Shown here in pieces: positions 18,064-26,343 of a DNA stretch of 64,000 nucleotides. Under the pieces are notes generated by a model, which saw nothing but the letters and a program-made list of their open reading frames with translations, did no database searches and was not told the DNA's origin. Origin of the DNA: Gracilibacillus massiliensis (lineage in GTDB: Bacteria > Bacillota > Bacilli > Bacillales > Amphibacillaceae); the NCBI RefSeq assembly GCF_001458115.1, contig NZ_CZRP01000013.1:248001-312000 (forward strand), in the 5' to 3' direction. The position numbers and the translations under genes were made by a program. How positions within the stretch are numbered: position 1 is the first letter of the stretch; each line of letters starts with the position of its first letter.

Positions 18064-18954
18064 TTACAGACGTTGAGTGTTGTGATAATAGGCTTCAAGA
18101 AAATCAGAAATTTCCTGATTTATTTTGATTAAATACTCCTCTGAAGGAAAATGCCCCATATCATAACTTTTAAAATCGATTAAATTTGGAATGATGGTTT
18201 GCGCCCTGTTTCGCAATTGTTTTTCCGGAAAATAGACATCCCTTTTACCTGCTATTACTAATGTAGGTGCTTTATAGTCTTTTAATTCATTTTCATCCGT
18301 TAATTTGGGCATATTTTGTTCTAATTTTACATATTTCAAGACATCTCCAATTATATCTCTATCAATATCTTTCATACTGCTATTAGACATATTGTCTGCT
18401 ATAGTTTGAAGACTTTTTTGAGAGGAGCTAACTTTAAATCGCATAAGAGGCAATAAGATATCTTTAATCATTTTCATTTTAGAACCAAGTTTAATGCCAG
18501 CGGGTGCTACCAGGACAGCACATTCGATTTTTTCTGGTAAAAATGTTGCTAATCGTAGAATAATTCCACCACCATAAGACGGACCTACAAACGCACATTT
18601 TGGAATCTGGTAGTAATGCATTAATTCTTCAATCCACTGTGCAAAACTTTCATCCGTTGCAGAAATGCGTTTCTCTTCACTAAAGCCCGGATGACCGATC
18701 GTGTCAGGTGCATAAATTCGATAGTTTTCTGCTAATTGAGAAAACCATGAAAGTGTCATAGGATTAATGCAATTGCCGCCTTGAAATACAAAAATAGGCT
18801 TCGCTTCTTGCGGGCCGGCGAGCAGGACATGTGTCTTTCCAAAAGTTGTATCAACATACTCTCGTTCGACGTCAAACGGAAGAATGTCTAAGTACTGTTC
18901 ATATTTTTCTGCTAATCGTTTTTTGCCAGCTTCGCTTTTATAAATTGTTTTCAA
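18064..18954 (-). CDS. alpha/beta hydrolase
   Basis: This 296-aa cytosolic alpha/beta hydrolase has an oxyanion region QGGNCINPM, nucleophile elbow GPSYGGG (Ser126), acid Asp in AGKRDVYFPE and catalytic His in YDMGHFPSEE. The substrate is unknown; family members include esterases and haloperoxidase-like enzymes. The TTG start has AAAGGAG about 11 bases upstream. The GNAT gene lies 29 bp upstream and the NTF2-like gene downstream, all on the minus strand. Confidence 0.85.
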   Translation of the reverse strand: MKTIYKSEAGKKRLAEKYEQYLDILPFDVEREYVDTTFGKTHVLLAGPQEAKPIFVFQGGNCINPMTLSWFSQLAENYRIYAPDTIGHPGFSEEKRISATDESFAQWIEELMHYYQIPKCAFVGPSYGGGIILRLATFLPEKIECAVLVAPAGIKLGSKMKMIKDILLPLMRFKVSSSQKSLQTIADNMSNSSMKDIDRDIIGDVLKYVKLEQNMPKLTDENELKDYKAPTLVIAGKRDVYFPEKQLRNRAQTIIPNLIDFKSYDMGHFPSEEYLIKINQEISDFLEAYYHNTQRL

Positions 18955-18983
18955 CTTGTGATCGGCTCCTTTATTTTAACGTT

Positions 18984-19811
18984 TTATTGAATCGGAAATT
19001 CATATACTTTATACTCAAATATCTTTGTAAAGCCCACTCTTTCTGCAACTGCAGCAGATGGAAGATTCACTTCCATGCAATCCCAATAAGGTATCATTCC
19101 TTTCTCCTGACATTCTTTCACAAAATGGTGTGCTACTTTTTGAGCCAGCTTTTTCCCTTGATGTTCTTTCAACGTTTCTATGTTGATACATTGAAGATTT
19201 CCAGCAACAAAACTAGCGAAACAAAAACTAACGATTTGTCGGTTGTGAATGATACAATAGCCCAGTCCTTTTTCAAAATAATTGTCAGATGTAGACCAAA
19301 ATTCTTTAATATTGCTTCGTAAACAGTCAATATTTTCAATCTCGTTGTTTTCATTATTATAAAGTGCTTTGTCTATCTTTCTAATTTGATAGATTTGTTC
19401 TAATATAGGTTCTTCCCTCAGGTCATTTGTTGGTAAAAAGTGAAATACGAATTGATTGCCGCTCGCTAATTTACGATGTTTGAATAGTTTTTCAATGACG
19501 GGATCCCATTTTGGATGATGGCCCATTATTTCTATATCTGCTAACCCTTGTTTTTTTGCATCTGGAATGATTACCTCTTCGATAAATCGATCAATTTGTT
19601 CCAAAAATACCTTGTTCTGTTCGTTTCCCATTAAGAAAAAACCATCATTATTTCCAAGCCACAACAAGGCGGCATCAGGATACTCTAGATGATCTACAAA
19701 AATACGACCAGGGTTATTTCCTTCTATGACAGCTTTCACTTCCATATGTCCCTCGTCGTTGATTAAGTCGATACACCGATCAAACTCGCTTTTGTTTAAT
19801 TCCGTAATCAT
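18984..19811 (-). CDS. GNAT acetyltransferase (two-domain, GNAT_acetyltran type)
   Basis: This 275-aa protein has an N-terminal domain ending near HKFV-like segments and a C-terminal GNAT fold. That fold carries the acetyl-CoA loop in CINIETLKEHQGKKLAQKVA and the end block SAAVAERVGFTKIFEYKVYE. It resembles the GNAT_acetyltran (PF12746) family. The open frame extends 24 codons upstream, but the ATG at 19811 follows GGTGGG. The acceptor is unknown. One of twelve GNATs in this window. Confidence 0.85.
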   Translation of the reverse strand: MITELNKSEFDRCIDLINDEGHMEVKAVIEGNNPGRIFVDHLEYPDAALLWLGNNDGFFLMGNEQNKVFLEQIDRFIEEVIIPDAKKQGLADIEIMGHHPKWDPVIEKLFKHRKLASGNQFVFHFLPTNDLREEPILEQIYQIRKIDKALYNNENNEIENIDCLRSNIKEFWSTSDNYFEKGLGYCIIHNRQIVSFCFASFVAGNLQCINIETLKEHQGKKLAQKVAHHFVKECQEKGMIPYWDCMEVNLPSAAVAERVGFTKIFEYKVYEFPIQ

Positions 19812-19889
19812 TTCTTTCCCACCTTCAATGATATTTGCATGACTTTCATTTTTAAATTTTTTCATAATATAATCAGTCAACATAGTGAT

Positions 19890-20291
19890 TTATTTACTAA
19901 TCAGGTTATGCAATGTTTTAGTCATCTCTGGTGAAATAGAGTAAGTAGTTTCTGTGTTTTCCAGTTCCATCAATGTCGTCTCTTCTTCAATCCACAAGTG
20001 AAAATCATGTTTCTTTCCATGGTCATAAAATACTCTCATATCATACTCAGGTTCTGCCATATCGACAGATCCAGCTTGTTTTTCTGCGGTTGTTATTGCC
20101 TTTGTAATAATTTCAATAGCATAGTCATCCTTTAACTCGATAAAAAAATTAGGGTTGATTTCGTAAAAGCCTTTCGATTCTGAAATACTAATTTTGACGA
20201 TTTCACCTTTTAATTCAAACGAAGATGCCTCTTTTGAGTGACAACCAATAAGCAAAACTGATAGTGAAATAAGAGTTATTAACTTTTTCAT
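19890..20291 (-). CDS. lipoprotein, YhfM-like
   Basis: This 133-aa secreted lipoprotein has a signal sequence MKKLITLISLSVLLIGC with lipobox LIGC (Cys17). It is therefore anchored to the outer face of the membrane. The mature part (ISESKGFYEINPNFFIEL, then HDFHLWIEEETTLMELENT) resembles B. subtilis YhfM, of unknown role. GGAGGACAT lies before the start. In B. subtilis yhfM neighbours yhfN, and a yhfN-like protease lies at the far end of this window. Confidence 0.75.
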   Translation of the reverse strand: MKKLITLISLSVLLIGCHSKEASSFELKGEIVKISISESKGFYEINPNFFIELKDDYAIEIITKAITTAEKQAGSVDMAEPEYDMRVFYDHGKKHDFHLWIEEETTLMELENTETTYSISPEMTKTLHNLISK

Positions 20292-20380
20292 ATGTCCTCC
20301 ATTAATTCGATATTACTTATTTAGTCTGGAAAACTATTTTATAAACTGACACTCTTACTTAAACCTCGAAGTGAGACACG

Positions 20381-20992
20381 TCAATACAAATCATCTGGTA
20401 AGTTATTCTTATACATGTCCAGTGTATTACTATGCGCTTTTAAGACTGAGATTGTTTGCGGATGTGGTTTTGAATAAATCGTGGGGTAATCTTTCTCACC
20501 TAGTGTTTTATTGATAGAAAAAGCCAGTTTTTCTTGATTTAACGAAAATTGAGCATCTACACCTTCTTTATTTCCTCTTGCATCTAGCCGAATCCATTTA
20601 TCGAGTGTAGACAAATAGACCGCATTCAATGCGTGAATACTGTATCCGTCTTCTGGTTTATCAAATAACACTAATCGTTGATAACTAAAACCTGTTGGAA
20701 TACCCTGAGAACGCAGGAAGGCTGCCAGAAGATTTGATTTTGCATAGCATATTCCTTCCTTTTTTTCTAATACCTCTGATGCATTGCAAGTAACACGTTC
20801 ACTTTGAATATCCCAGGAATGATCAATTTCATCACGTACAAATTCAAATGCTACTTTCGCTTTTTCTAACTCTGATTGATATGAATTAAAAAGCTCTGTT
20901 GCTTTCTGTTGGATACGGGGATCAGAATAATTTACTTCATCCAATTCATCTAAATAATCCTCAATTTGCTTCTTTTCACATACCAATTTCAT
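20381..20992 (-). CDS. transglutaminase-like domain protein
   Basis: This 203-aa cytosolic protein has a transglutaminase-like triad: Cys82 in EGICYAKSNLL, His120 in GYSIHALNAVYL and Asp137 in WIRLDARGNKEG. Such proteins are usually cysteine proteases or amidases. No signal peptide is seen. GAGGTGAAG precedes the ATG. It stands alone, with 336 bp of apparently empty DNA upstream. Confidence 0.85.
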   Translation of the reverse strand: MKLVCEKKQIEDYLDELDEVNYSDPRIQQKATELFNSYQSELEKAKVAFEFVRDEIDHSWDIQSERVTCNASEVLEKKEGICYAKSNLLAAFLRSQGIPTGFSYQRLVLFDKPEDGYSIHALNAVYLSTLDKWIRLDARGNKEGVDAQFSLNQEKLAFSINKTLGEKDYPTIYSKPHPQTISVLKAHSNTLDMYKNNLPDDLY

Positions 20993-21328
20993 TTCTTCAC
21001 CTCAACATAATATTTATTTTTATTCATAATTTTGAATGATTATACAACAGCGTTCTTCCATTGTAAATATTTTCTTTTTTGATGTTTTCTTTATTTTTCA
21101 ATGAAATTATGTTTATATCGTTGTAATTCCTGGTTGTAACCATTATTTATAGACAAATGGGAAGTAAAGTAGAATATTTAACCGGTTATGAAAATAGTTT
21201 TGAAAAATATTTTTTTTGCAAAAAATGGATATCCATTCGATGATAAATCAACTCTAGAAGGATGTATTACTAACATAGTCAATAAGCAATATCGCAAAAC
21301 TTGTGTCCGAATTAAATCATTATAAACC
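20993..21328. other. intergenic stretch without recognisable feature
   Basis: AT-rich sequence of 336 bp between the transglutaminase gene and a lipoprotein gene. A 28-codon frame from an ATG at about 21157 has no ribosome site. No hairpin with a T-run and no repeat copy was seen. Confidence 0.5.
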
Positions 21329-21949
21329 TTACTCTAACTTGTCCTTCTCCTCAGCTCTTTCTACTTTTATTTTCAGTAATAATACAATACTATCTTCCTC
21401 TATCATTCTCTCAATGTCTTCTTCCGTTTGGTATCCATATGTTCTTATACTGTTTCCAGTTGCTTGCCTATAGCCAGCCAACACCTTTGTTTCACCTATT
21501 TCCAAGTTTATAGTTTCTTCAGTAGCATATCCCCAAGTAAATGATGACTTTGCATCTAAACCCAGTTCTTTTTTGGAAGGGTGCAAAGTTGTCCCAGGTC
21601 CATATAAAAACACTTGGCTATCTTCTGATCGAGGGTTTATCATACCGAAACCCAACTTTCCTTCATCCTTTTTATTAGGACTCATTCCATAGGATAGTTC
21701 TGCAATAGGTTCTTTTTCTTTTTCTTTTTCCCCATCACTATATTTTTCCACCCATAACGTAACCCAACTTGTATCTGCATTCGGCAAAATGAAGTCAAAA
21801 TCAAATAGTTGTCCCAACCCCAACTCTTCAAATGTATTTCTATAATCAGATTCAGGTGTCGCCGTTATTGATATCGTATCGGTATTACCGGTATTACATC
21901 CAACAAGAGCTACCACCATGGCCATTATTAAAAGCAGTTTTTTCTTCAT
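21329..21949 (-). CDS. lipoprotein of unknown function
   Basis: This 206-aa protein has a signal sequence KKKLLLIMAMVVALVGCN with lipobox ALVGC and a mature domain without a recognised family. The domain contains FDFDFILPNADTSWVTLWVE, a Lys/Glu-rich turn (GEKEKEKEP) and beta-rich segments, ending in an acidic tail. The beta-sandwich look suggests an extracellular binding or immunity-type protein, but this is speculation. The ATG at 21949 follows GGAAGG; a GTG one codon upstream is less likely. Confidence 0.7.
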   Translation of the reverse strand: MKKKLLLIMAMVVALVGCNTGNTDTISITATPESDYRNTFEELGLGQLFDFDFILPNADTSWVTLWVEKYSDGEKEKEKEPIAELSYGMSPNKKDEGKLGFGMINPRSEDSQVFLYGPGTTLHPSKKELGLDAKSSFTWGYATEETINLEIGETKVLAGYRQATGNSIRTYGYQTEEDIERMIEEDSIVLLLKIKVERAEEKDKLE

Positions 21950-22116
21950 CACAAGAACCTTCCTTTTTATTATCTATCCTATATTTGATGTTTAATTTTT
22001 TACTAAACCGTTCTTGATAGATTCTCATTTTAGATTTATTCTCTTTTAAAACACTTTATATCCCCGGGTGCAGTTCAAATGTTTCAACTGTTACTTTTTG
22101 CATATTACTACCTCTA

Positions 22117-22659
22117 TTATTTCTTCCATTCCTCCGCTAACATCCCGTAAAAGGCATGATCCACATAATGATCATGGATCCATTCCGCTTGTCTTAAACA
22201 TCCTTCCTTCGTAAACCCTAATCGTTCAGGTATCGACCTGCTTTTTTTATTTTCTGTAGCTGCTTCAATTACCACTTTATTAAATTGCATTTCATTAAAT
22301 GCGTACTCAGTTAACCCTCTTGCAACTCTCGTCATGATTCCTTTTCCTTGATAATCTTCACCAAGCCAGTACCCAATGTAGACAATCTTATTCAACCAGT
22401 CTATTTTGTTATAGCTCGCATTGCCTACCAGCTTTCCTTGATACAAAATAAAAGTGGTTAGGCTATTACCCTTCGCATAATCTTTTAAGGATGAACGTAT
22501 GAATTCTTTGGTATCCTCCACTTTTGTTGTGTTATCTACCCATGGCAGCCATTCTCGCAAATACTCTCTTGAATGATTGGTTAATTTAAATATTGATTCA
22601 GCATCTTTTAATTCGATTAGTTTCAAAGCTACTTCTTCATCGATTTTATATTGAAACAT
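22117..22659 (-). CDS. GNAT acetyltransferase, RimL/YdaF type
   Basis: This 180-aa ribosomal-protein-serine acetyltransferase-like protein has the N-terminal LREWLPWVDNTT signature of B. subtilis YdaF and RimL. The acetyl-CoA loop is YQGKGIMTRVARGL and the end block RLGFTKEGCLRQAEWIH. It would transfer acetyl groups from acetyl-CoA to an N-terminal or small-molecule amine. It is intact, with AAGGGGTG before the ATG. It lies just upstream of the toxin-antitoxin locus. Confidence 0.88.
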   Translation of the reverse strand: MFQYKIDEEVALKLIELKDAESIFKLTNHSREYLREWLPWVDNTTKVEDTKEFIRSSLKDYAKGNSLTTFILYQGKLVGNASYNKIDWLNKIVYIGYWLGEDYQGKGIMTRVARGLTEYAFNEMQFNKVVIEAATENKKSRSIPERLGFTKEGCLRQAEWIHDHYVDHAFYGMLAEEWKK

Positions 22660-22714
22660 TCAGACACCCCTTAAACCTTAGTTAGATATTAGTGGAATTT
22701 TAGTTCATTCATGG

Positions 22715-22720
22715 TATAAT
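22715..22720 (+). promoter_or_regulatory. -10 element of the antisense (antitoxin) RNA promoter
   Basis: A perfect TATAAT sits about 7 bases ahead of the predicted start near 22727. No good -35 box is visible at 17 bases, so strength relies on the -10. Confidence 0.45.
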
Positions 22721-22726
22721 ATCTAT

Positions 22727-22864
22727 AAGAAAACATATTATATTAAAAACCGTAGATGACGTTCCATCTACGGTTACAACAAACCGAACCCCAACAAGAG
22801 GGGTGGCGCGTTAAGGAAAAAGTAACCCCTAAGGCCAGCTAAGCACATGAGGGGTTATTTTTTT
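22727..22864 (+). ncRNA. antisense antitoxin RNA of a type I toxin-antitoxin locus
   Basis: A transcript of about 138 nt is predicted from the TATAAT at 22715 to a Rho-independent terminator: stem AACCCCT (22824-22830) with AGGGGTT (22850-22856), then ATTTTTTT. It runs opposite to the toxin gene. It covers the whole toxin 3' untranslated region and the last codons, as SR4/SR5-type antitoxins do for BsrG/BsrE in B. subtilis. It contains GAGGGGTGGCG, whose complement lies in the toxin 5' leader region. Inferred from sequence only. Confidence 0.6.
22745..22774 (-). terminator. terminator of the toxin mRNA
   Basis: A perfect 10-bp stem (ACCGTAGATG at 22749-22758 with 22765-22774) is followed on the minus strand by TTTTTAATA. 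It places the end of the toxin mRNA inside the 5' end of the antisense RNA. Confidence 0.75.
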
Positions 22865-22999
22865 CGGTTTTTATCGGACATAATAAACGCAACCAGCATG
22901 CCAAAAGCAATCATTAGTGTTAATACGTTTTCTATATCCATAGGCATCACCTCCCTTCTTGGAGAAATCCAAAGAAGGTTCGTCGGTACGCCACCCCTC
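22798..22999. repeat. 11-bp inverted repeat linking the 5' and 3' ends of the toxin mRNA
   Basis: GAGGGGTGGCG at 22798-22808 is exactly complementary to CGCCACCCCTC at 22989-22999. In the toxin mRNA (minus strand) the first copy lies in the 3' untranslated region and the second in the 5' leader, about 50 nt before the start codon. They can form a long-distance 5'-3' duplex, as known for several type I toxin mRNAs that stay untranslated until processed. Confidence 0.6.
22855..22941 (-). CDS. Hol-Tox-like type I toxin peptide, 28 aa
   Basis: The 28-residue peptide has a short acidic start (MDIENV), one membrane segment (LTLMIAFGMLVAFIM) and a basic tail (SDKNRKK). This is the pattern of Hol-Tox family toxins (BsrG/BsrE/TxpA group), which insert in the membrane and arrest growth. 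GGGAGGTGATG lies directly before the ATG. The gene is followed by a long 3' untranslated region with two hairpins and is overlapped by a convergent antisense RNA. A leader of about 60-80 nt is expected; TATAAT at 23027-23032 (minus) is a candidate -10. Confidence 0.75.
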   Translation of the reverse strand: MDIENVLTLMIAFGMLVAFIMSDKNRKK

Positions 23000-23237
23000 A
23001 TATGAAGTCGATCTATTGTAAAGTTTATTATAACAGTTATTCTTACTTATCTGATTTTTTCGACAAGCTTTTTAGTTCAGCTAATGGATTTAGTCATATA
23101 TATCTAGAAATTCACTTATTTCCTTATCTTTCGTTTCTACATAGACATTAGATGAATTGTGTTATAGCTTATCATCACACTTTAATAACCTTACTATAGC
23201 ACAAATCCCTTCCAAAAATAACTGTTTTTCCCACATT

Positions 23238-23282
23238 AAAAAACCATCCACAAATCTATGAATAAGATCTACAGATGGTTTT
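23238..23282 (-). terminator. terminator after the signal peptidase gene
   Basis: A 9-bp outer stem (23240-23248 with 23274-23282) has further pairing inside, and six T residues follow on the minus strand. Confidence 0.75.
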
Positions 23283-23299
23283 AAAGCGCTTTCTTTATT

Positions 23300-23845
23300 T
23301 TAGTTGATAAATTGAAAATTAATTTCGGACATTGGCCAGTAACGAATATCTACTTTTCCAACAACGGACTCTTGATCAACAAACCCAATCTCTCTGCTAT
23401 CATAGCTTTTCGTTCGGTTATCTCCCAGAACAAACAACTTTCCTTCTGGCACTCGTTCTTGCTCTGTCACTTCTTCTAAGGTAAAGTCTTCTGTTAATAT
23501 TTCTCCTGGAATACGATACTGTTCTAAGTAAGGTTCTTCAACAGCTTCTCCATTGATATATAATACATCATCTTTATAGGCAATATGGTCGCCCGGCTCA
23601 CCAATCACTCTTTTTACATAATCCTCTTTTTGATTGGCATGAAAAACGATGACATCAAAACGATCTATTGCCTTTAAATCATATACCATTTTATTGACCA
23701 TTAATAGATTTCCATCATGCAGTGTTGGTTCCATCGATTTGCCATTTACAACATAACTTGCAAATAAATAAGAACGAAAAAACACAGCAAGCAACAAAGC
23801 AAAGACGATAATTCTTACAATCGACCAGATTCTTTTTTTCTGCAT
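23300..23845 (-). CDS. type I signal peptidase
   Basis: This 181-aa membrane-bound protease removes signal peptides outside the cell membrane. It has one N-terminal membrane segment (SIVRIIVFALLLAVFF), catalytic Ser37 in NGKSMEPTL and general-base Lys78 in DYVKRVIGEPGD, with the later box GDNRTKSYDSREIG. The ATG at 23845 follows GGAGG by eight bases. Two upstream in-frame ATGs lie too close to it. In B. subtilis sipV sits next to a TVP38 gene (yhjE) as here, so this is probably the sipV counterpart. Paralogues make the symbol uncertain. Confidence 0.92.
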   Translation of the reverse strand: MQKKRIWSIVRIIVFALLLAVFFRSYLFASYVVNGKSMEPTLHDGNLLMVNKMVYDLKAIDRFDVIVFHANQKEDYVKRVIGEPGDHIAYKDDVLYINGEAVEEPYLEQYRIPGEILTEDFTLEEVTEQERVPEGKLFVLGDNRTKSYDSREIGFVDQESVVGKVDIRYWPMSEINFQFIN

Positions 23846-23904
23846 AGTCATTCCCTCCAAGCGGGACTCTCTTTATTAACTAATTTACCCCATTTTGGAA
23901 AGAT

Positions 23905-24573
23905 CTAACCCTTTTTACTCTCACCTTTTTCTTCGGCTCTTTTTTGCAGGTGTTTTTCTATATATTTACCTACAATCCAGAGAATCGTGATAGCTACTGC
24001 TAATATAATCGTTTTAACAGGATTTTGTGCAAAGGAGACAATACTATCTCCAATCAAAGCAATGGTTAAGATCATCACACCTTTTCCTAATAAAACCGCT
24101 AAAACAAATTGATAAACACCCACTCCGGAAATCGCTGCTACTAAGTTAATTATAGCAGAGGGTGAAAAAGGAAAACACAGTAGTAAAAACAATGGGCCAA
24201 AGCCATGTCGCTCTAGCCAGTTCGTTACTCTGGTAACTTGTTTGTTTCTGCTAATCCAGCGCAATAAACGAATATGTCTAAACCGTCGTACTAGCATAAA
24301 CACGGCAATAGAACCTGTACTTGCTCCTGCCCACGATAAGAGAAATCCTTCCCATAAACCATATGCCGCTGCATTTGTCATTACAAATACGATAATCGGT
24401 AAAAATGGCAGAAATGCTTCCATAAAGGGCAGCAAAAATCCAGGTATAGGACCCAAGCTTTCATAGCTTTGCAATAAGAAATTCATCAACTGTCCATATT
24501 CATCTGCTTCGATTAGTTCTTTGATTTCATTTACATCGATTTTGTCAATATTACTAATATTATATGTGATCAT
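23905..24573 (-). CDS. TVP38/TMEM64 (VTT/DedA-like) membrane protein, YhjE-like
   Basis: This 222-aa protein has about five membrane segments. The VTT signature spans GPLFLLLCFPFSPSAIINLV and GVGVYQFVLAVLLGKG, with GFLLSWAGASTGSIAVFML before it. The family is linked to lipid scrambling or membrane integrity; its role in Bacillus is unknown. GAAGGAG precedes the ATG. It lies upstream of and probably cotranscribed with the signal peptidase gene, as in the B. subtilis yhjE-sipV pair. Confidence 0.85.
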   Translation of the reverse strand: MITYNISNIDKIDVNEIKELIEADEYGQLMNFLLQSYESLGPIPGFLLPFMEAFLPFLPIIVFVMTNAAAYGLWEGFLLSWAGASTGSIAVFMLVRRFRHIRLLRWISRNKQVTRVTNWLERHGFGPLFLLLCFPFSPSAIINLVAAISGVGVYQFVLAVLLGKGVMILTIALIGDSIVSFAQNPVKTIILAVAITILWIVGKYIEKHLQKRAEEKGESKKG

Positions 24574-24762
24574 ACATAATTTATCTCCTTCAATTGGCTC
24601 AAAAGTATGATATATATTTATTTTAATATGTTTCCCCTCATTTTCCTATTCTTTCACATTAATCCTCGATTTTCTACTAATTTTTTTTACAATTTTGTTG
24701 CATTTTTTAAAAATTATGCATACAATAAGAACAAATGTTCCCTTTAGAGGAGGAAATGGAAA

Positions 24763-25158
24763 ATGAGATATTTAAACGAGCACGAATGGAAATTAGCATC
24801 ACGTTTTCTATTTTTGTCAATGGCTCTTACGGTTATTAAACACGATTTAGAGAAAATGAATCAATTAGCACCATTCAAAATCAATGAACCATATATTGCA
24901 GTATTAAAGAAAATGGAAAAAAATGCAACAGAAGAACGACGAGATTTAAGAAAAAAGATGTACAAGGAAAAAATCAAAGTCGTCGCCTTAGAGAAAAATG
25001 ACTCCTTCACCTCTTATTTGTTTATCTGCAAAGGAAAAGAGGAAAAACGAAACTACTTTAACCCAGCTATTCGAAAAAAAGTAGAAATCATTTTTGAAGA
25101 ATTACTTGCACATGTTTTTGAGTCAACCTCTTCTGCTCAAGAGGAAGTGAAATTATAA
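24763..25158 (+). CDS. yhjD: YhjD-family conserved protein
   Basis: This 131-aa soluble protein (MRYLNEHEWKLASRFLFL, then VIKHDLEKMNQL, and basic KKMYKEKIKVVALEK) resembles B. subtilis YhjD, a protein of unknown function encoded next to yhjE. The strong AGGAGGAAATGG site and divergent position to the TVP38 gene support a real gene. The tail STSSAQEEVKL is low complexity. Confidence 0.75.
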   Translation: MRYLNEHEWKLASRFLFLSMALTVIKHDLEKMNQLAPFKINEPYIAVLKKMEKNATEERRDLRKKMYKEKIKVVALEKNDSFTSYLFICKGKEEKRNYFNPAIRKKVEIIFEELLAHVFESTSSAQEEVKL

Positions 25159-25225
25159 CATTGTTACTTTCAATCGAACTTTTCATCTCCATTAGTGGTA
25201 TAAGTAAATAAAGGAGATGATAAAC

Positions 25226-25597
25226 ATGCAATTAGGTTGGTTAATTAGTACAATTGTAGCAATATCATTAGGAACTGGATTTGCAATAGTTATTGCTACA
25301 CTGAATAAAAAAGTGGTAAAGGATCGACTAGGGAAAGTCGACTTTAAAAAAACAGATATTTATTTTTACTGGACGAGATGGGATTACATCACAATTATAT
25401 GTGCCGCCTATGCGTTTGTCTGTATTGTGGGATTAGCTATCTGTTTACTAAACGAAAAAACAATAAATAATAATTGGGTGCAATTTTTCCTTCACCAAGC
25501 CTTTATGTTTTCTATGCTCTCTTCCATATGGTTTATAACACGCCTAGCATATGTATTTAAAGGCATTAAAGAGCGGTGGTCCGATGAATTCAAATGA
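25226..25597 (+). CDS. membrane protein in an ECF sigma operon
   Basis: This 123-aa protein has three hydrophobic segments (LISTIVAISLGTGFAIVI, YITIICAAYAFVCIVGLAIC, FFLHQAFMFSMLSSIWFI). The family is not recognised. The ATG at 25226 follows AAGGAGATGATAAAC; an upstream ATG abuts the site and is unlikely. Its end overlaps the sigma factor gene by 14 bases, so the two are coupled. It may act as a sensor or regulator of the sigma factor. Confidence 0.7.
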   Translation: MQLGWLISTIVAISLGTGFAIVIATLNKKVVKDRLGKVDFKKTDIYFYWTRWDYITIICAAYAFVCIVGLAICLLNEKTINNNWVQFFLHQAFMFSMLSSIWFITRLAYVFKGIKERWSDEFK

Positions 25598-26081
25598 AGA
25601 TACTAACCTTGAAGACCTATTTAATACTTATCATCAGCAGATCTATCACTTCATTTTTCGTTATACACAAGATGAAAACATGAGCTATGATATTGTGCAA
25701 GATACGTTTATTAAATATCAAAAGTATCAGGCTCAATTCGATGCAAGTAAATCACATATACGCACTTTTCTGTTTCGAATCGCTTATCAAATAACAATGA
25801 ATAAACTGAAGAGACAAAACAAGTTACAAAAATTATTACCTTTTTTATACGAAACTAAACAGGAATCATCCATTTCATTAGAAGAAAAGATAACCATAAA
25901 GGCTGCGCTATTAAAGCTGCCTCTGGAACAACGATCTGTTATTATCTTTTATTATTATCATGATTTTAGTCAAAAAGAAATCGCGGAGATTTTGCAGATA
26001 CCACTCGGTACCGTAAAGTCGAGACTGCACGCGGCACTCGGTAAACTTAAAAAGATATTGGAGGTAGCGGATAATGAATAA
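25584..26081 (+). CDS. ECF-type RNA polymerase sigma factor
   Basis: This 165-aa protein has sigma region 2 (YHQQIYHFIFRYTQDENMS, then DIVQDTFIKYQKY) and a C-terminal region 4 helix-turn-helix (LPLEQRSVIIFYYYHDFSQ, KEIAEILQIPLGTVKSRL). It would direct polymerase to a small regulon. The start at 25584 gives MNSNEDT and overlaps the membrane-protein gene; the frame is open 11 codons further up. The next gene overlaps by 8 bases. No autoregulatory promoter could be assigned. Confidence 0.9.
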   Translation: MNSNEDTNLEDLFNTYHQQIYHFIFRYTQDENMSYDIVQDTFIKYQKYQAQFDASKSHIRTFLFRIAYQITMNKLKRQNKLQKLLPFLYETKQESSISLEEKITIKAALLKLPLEQRSVIIFYYYHDFSQKEIAEILQIPLGTVKSRLHAALGKLKKILEVADNE

Positions 26082-26307
26082 AAAGGATATTCCGGAAGAA
26101 TTAAAACAGCAGCTTGACCAATTTGAAGTAGAAGTTCCTGAGATACCGCTAAAAAAATCACTCTCACAAAGAATCGCAAATTTGGTGCATACACCAGCTA
26201 AAAATCCGGCAGATATGCTTCAAAAAACGGCAACACCTTTGACCATAGCATGTATTCCAGTTGGGGCAGTTCTCATACTTTCTCTGCCATTATATTTTAT
26301 CTACTAA
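26074..26307 (+). CDS. small single-TM protein, candidate anti-sigma factor
   Basis: This 77-aa protein has about 50 cytosolic residues (KKDIPEELKQQLDQFEVEV and on), then one membrane segment at the C-terminus (TIACIPVGAVLILSLPLYF). The overlap with the sigma gene and this topology suggest an anti-sigma factor. It lacks the zinc HxxxCxxC anti-sigma motif and any outside sensor domain. Function is inferred from position. A terminator follows at once. Confidence 0.6.
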   Translation: MNKKDIPEELKQQLDQFEVEVPEIPLKKSLSQRIANLVHTPAKNPADMLQKTATPLTIACIPVGAVLILSLPLYFIY

Positions 26308-26310
26308 TGC

Positions 26311-26343
26311 AAAAGGCTCGAAATAAAGCGAGCCTTTTGATTA
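26311..26343 (+). terminator. terminator of the ECF sigma operon
   Basis: A perfect 10-bp stem (AAAAGGCTCG at 26311-26320 with 26329-26338) has an 8-base loop and a short T-rich tail. Confidence 0.8.

Noticed and set aside
20993-21328. Possible small gene in the gap after the transglutaminase gene
   Set aside because: The only start (ATG near 21157) gives 28 codons without a ribosome site or membrane pattern.
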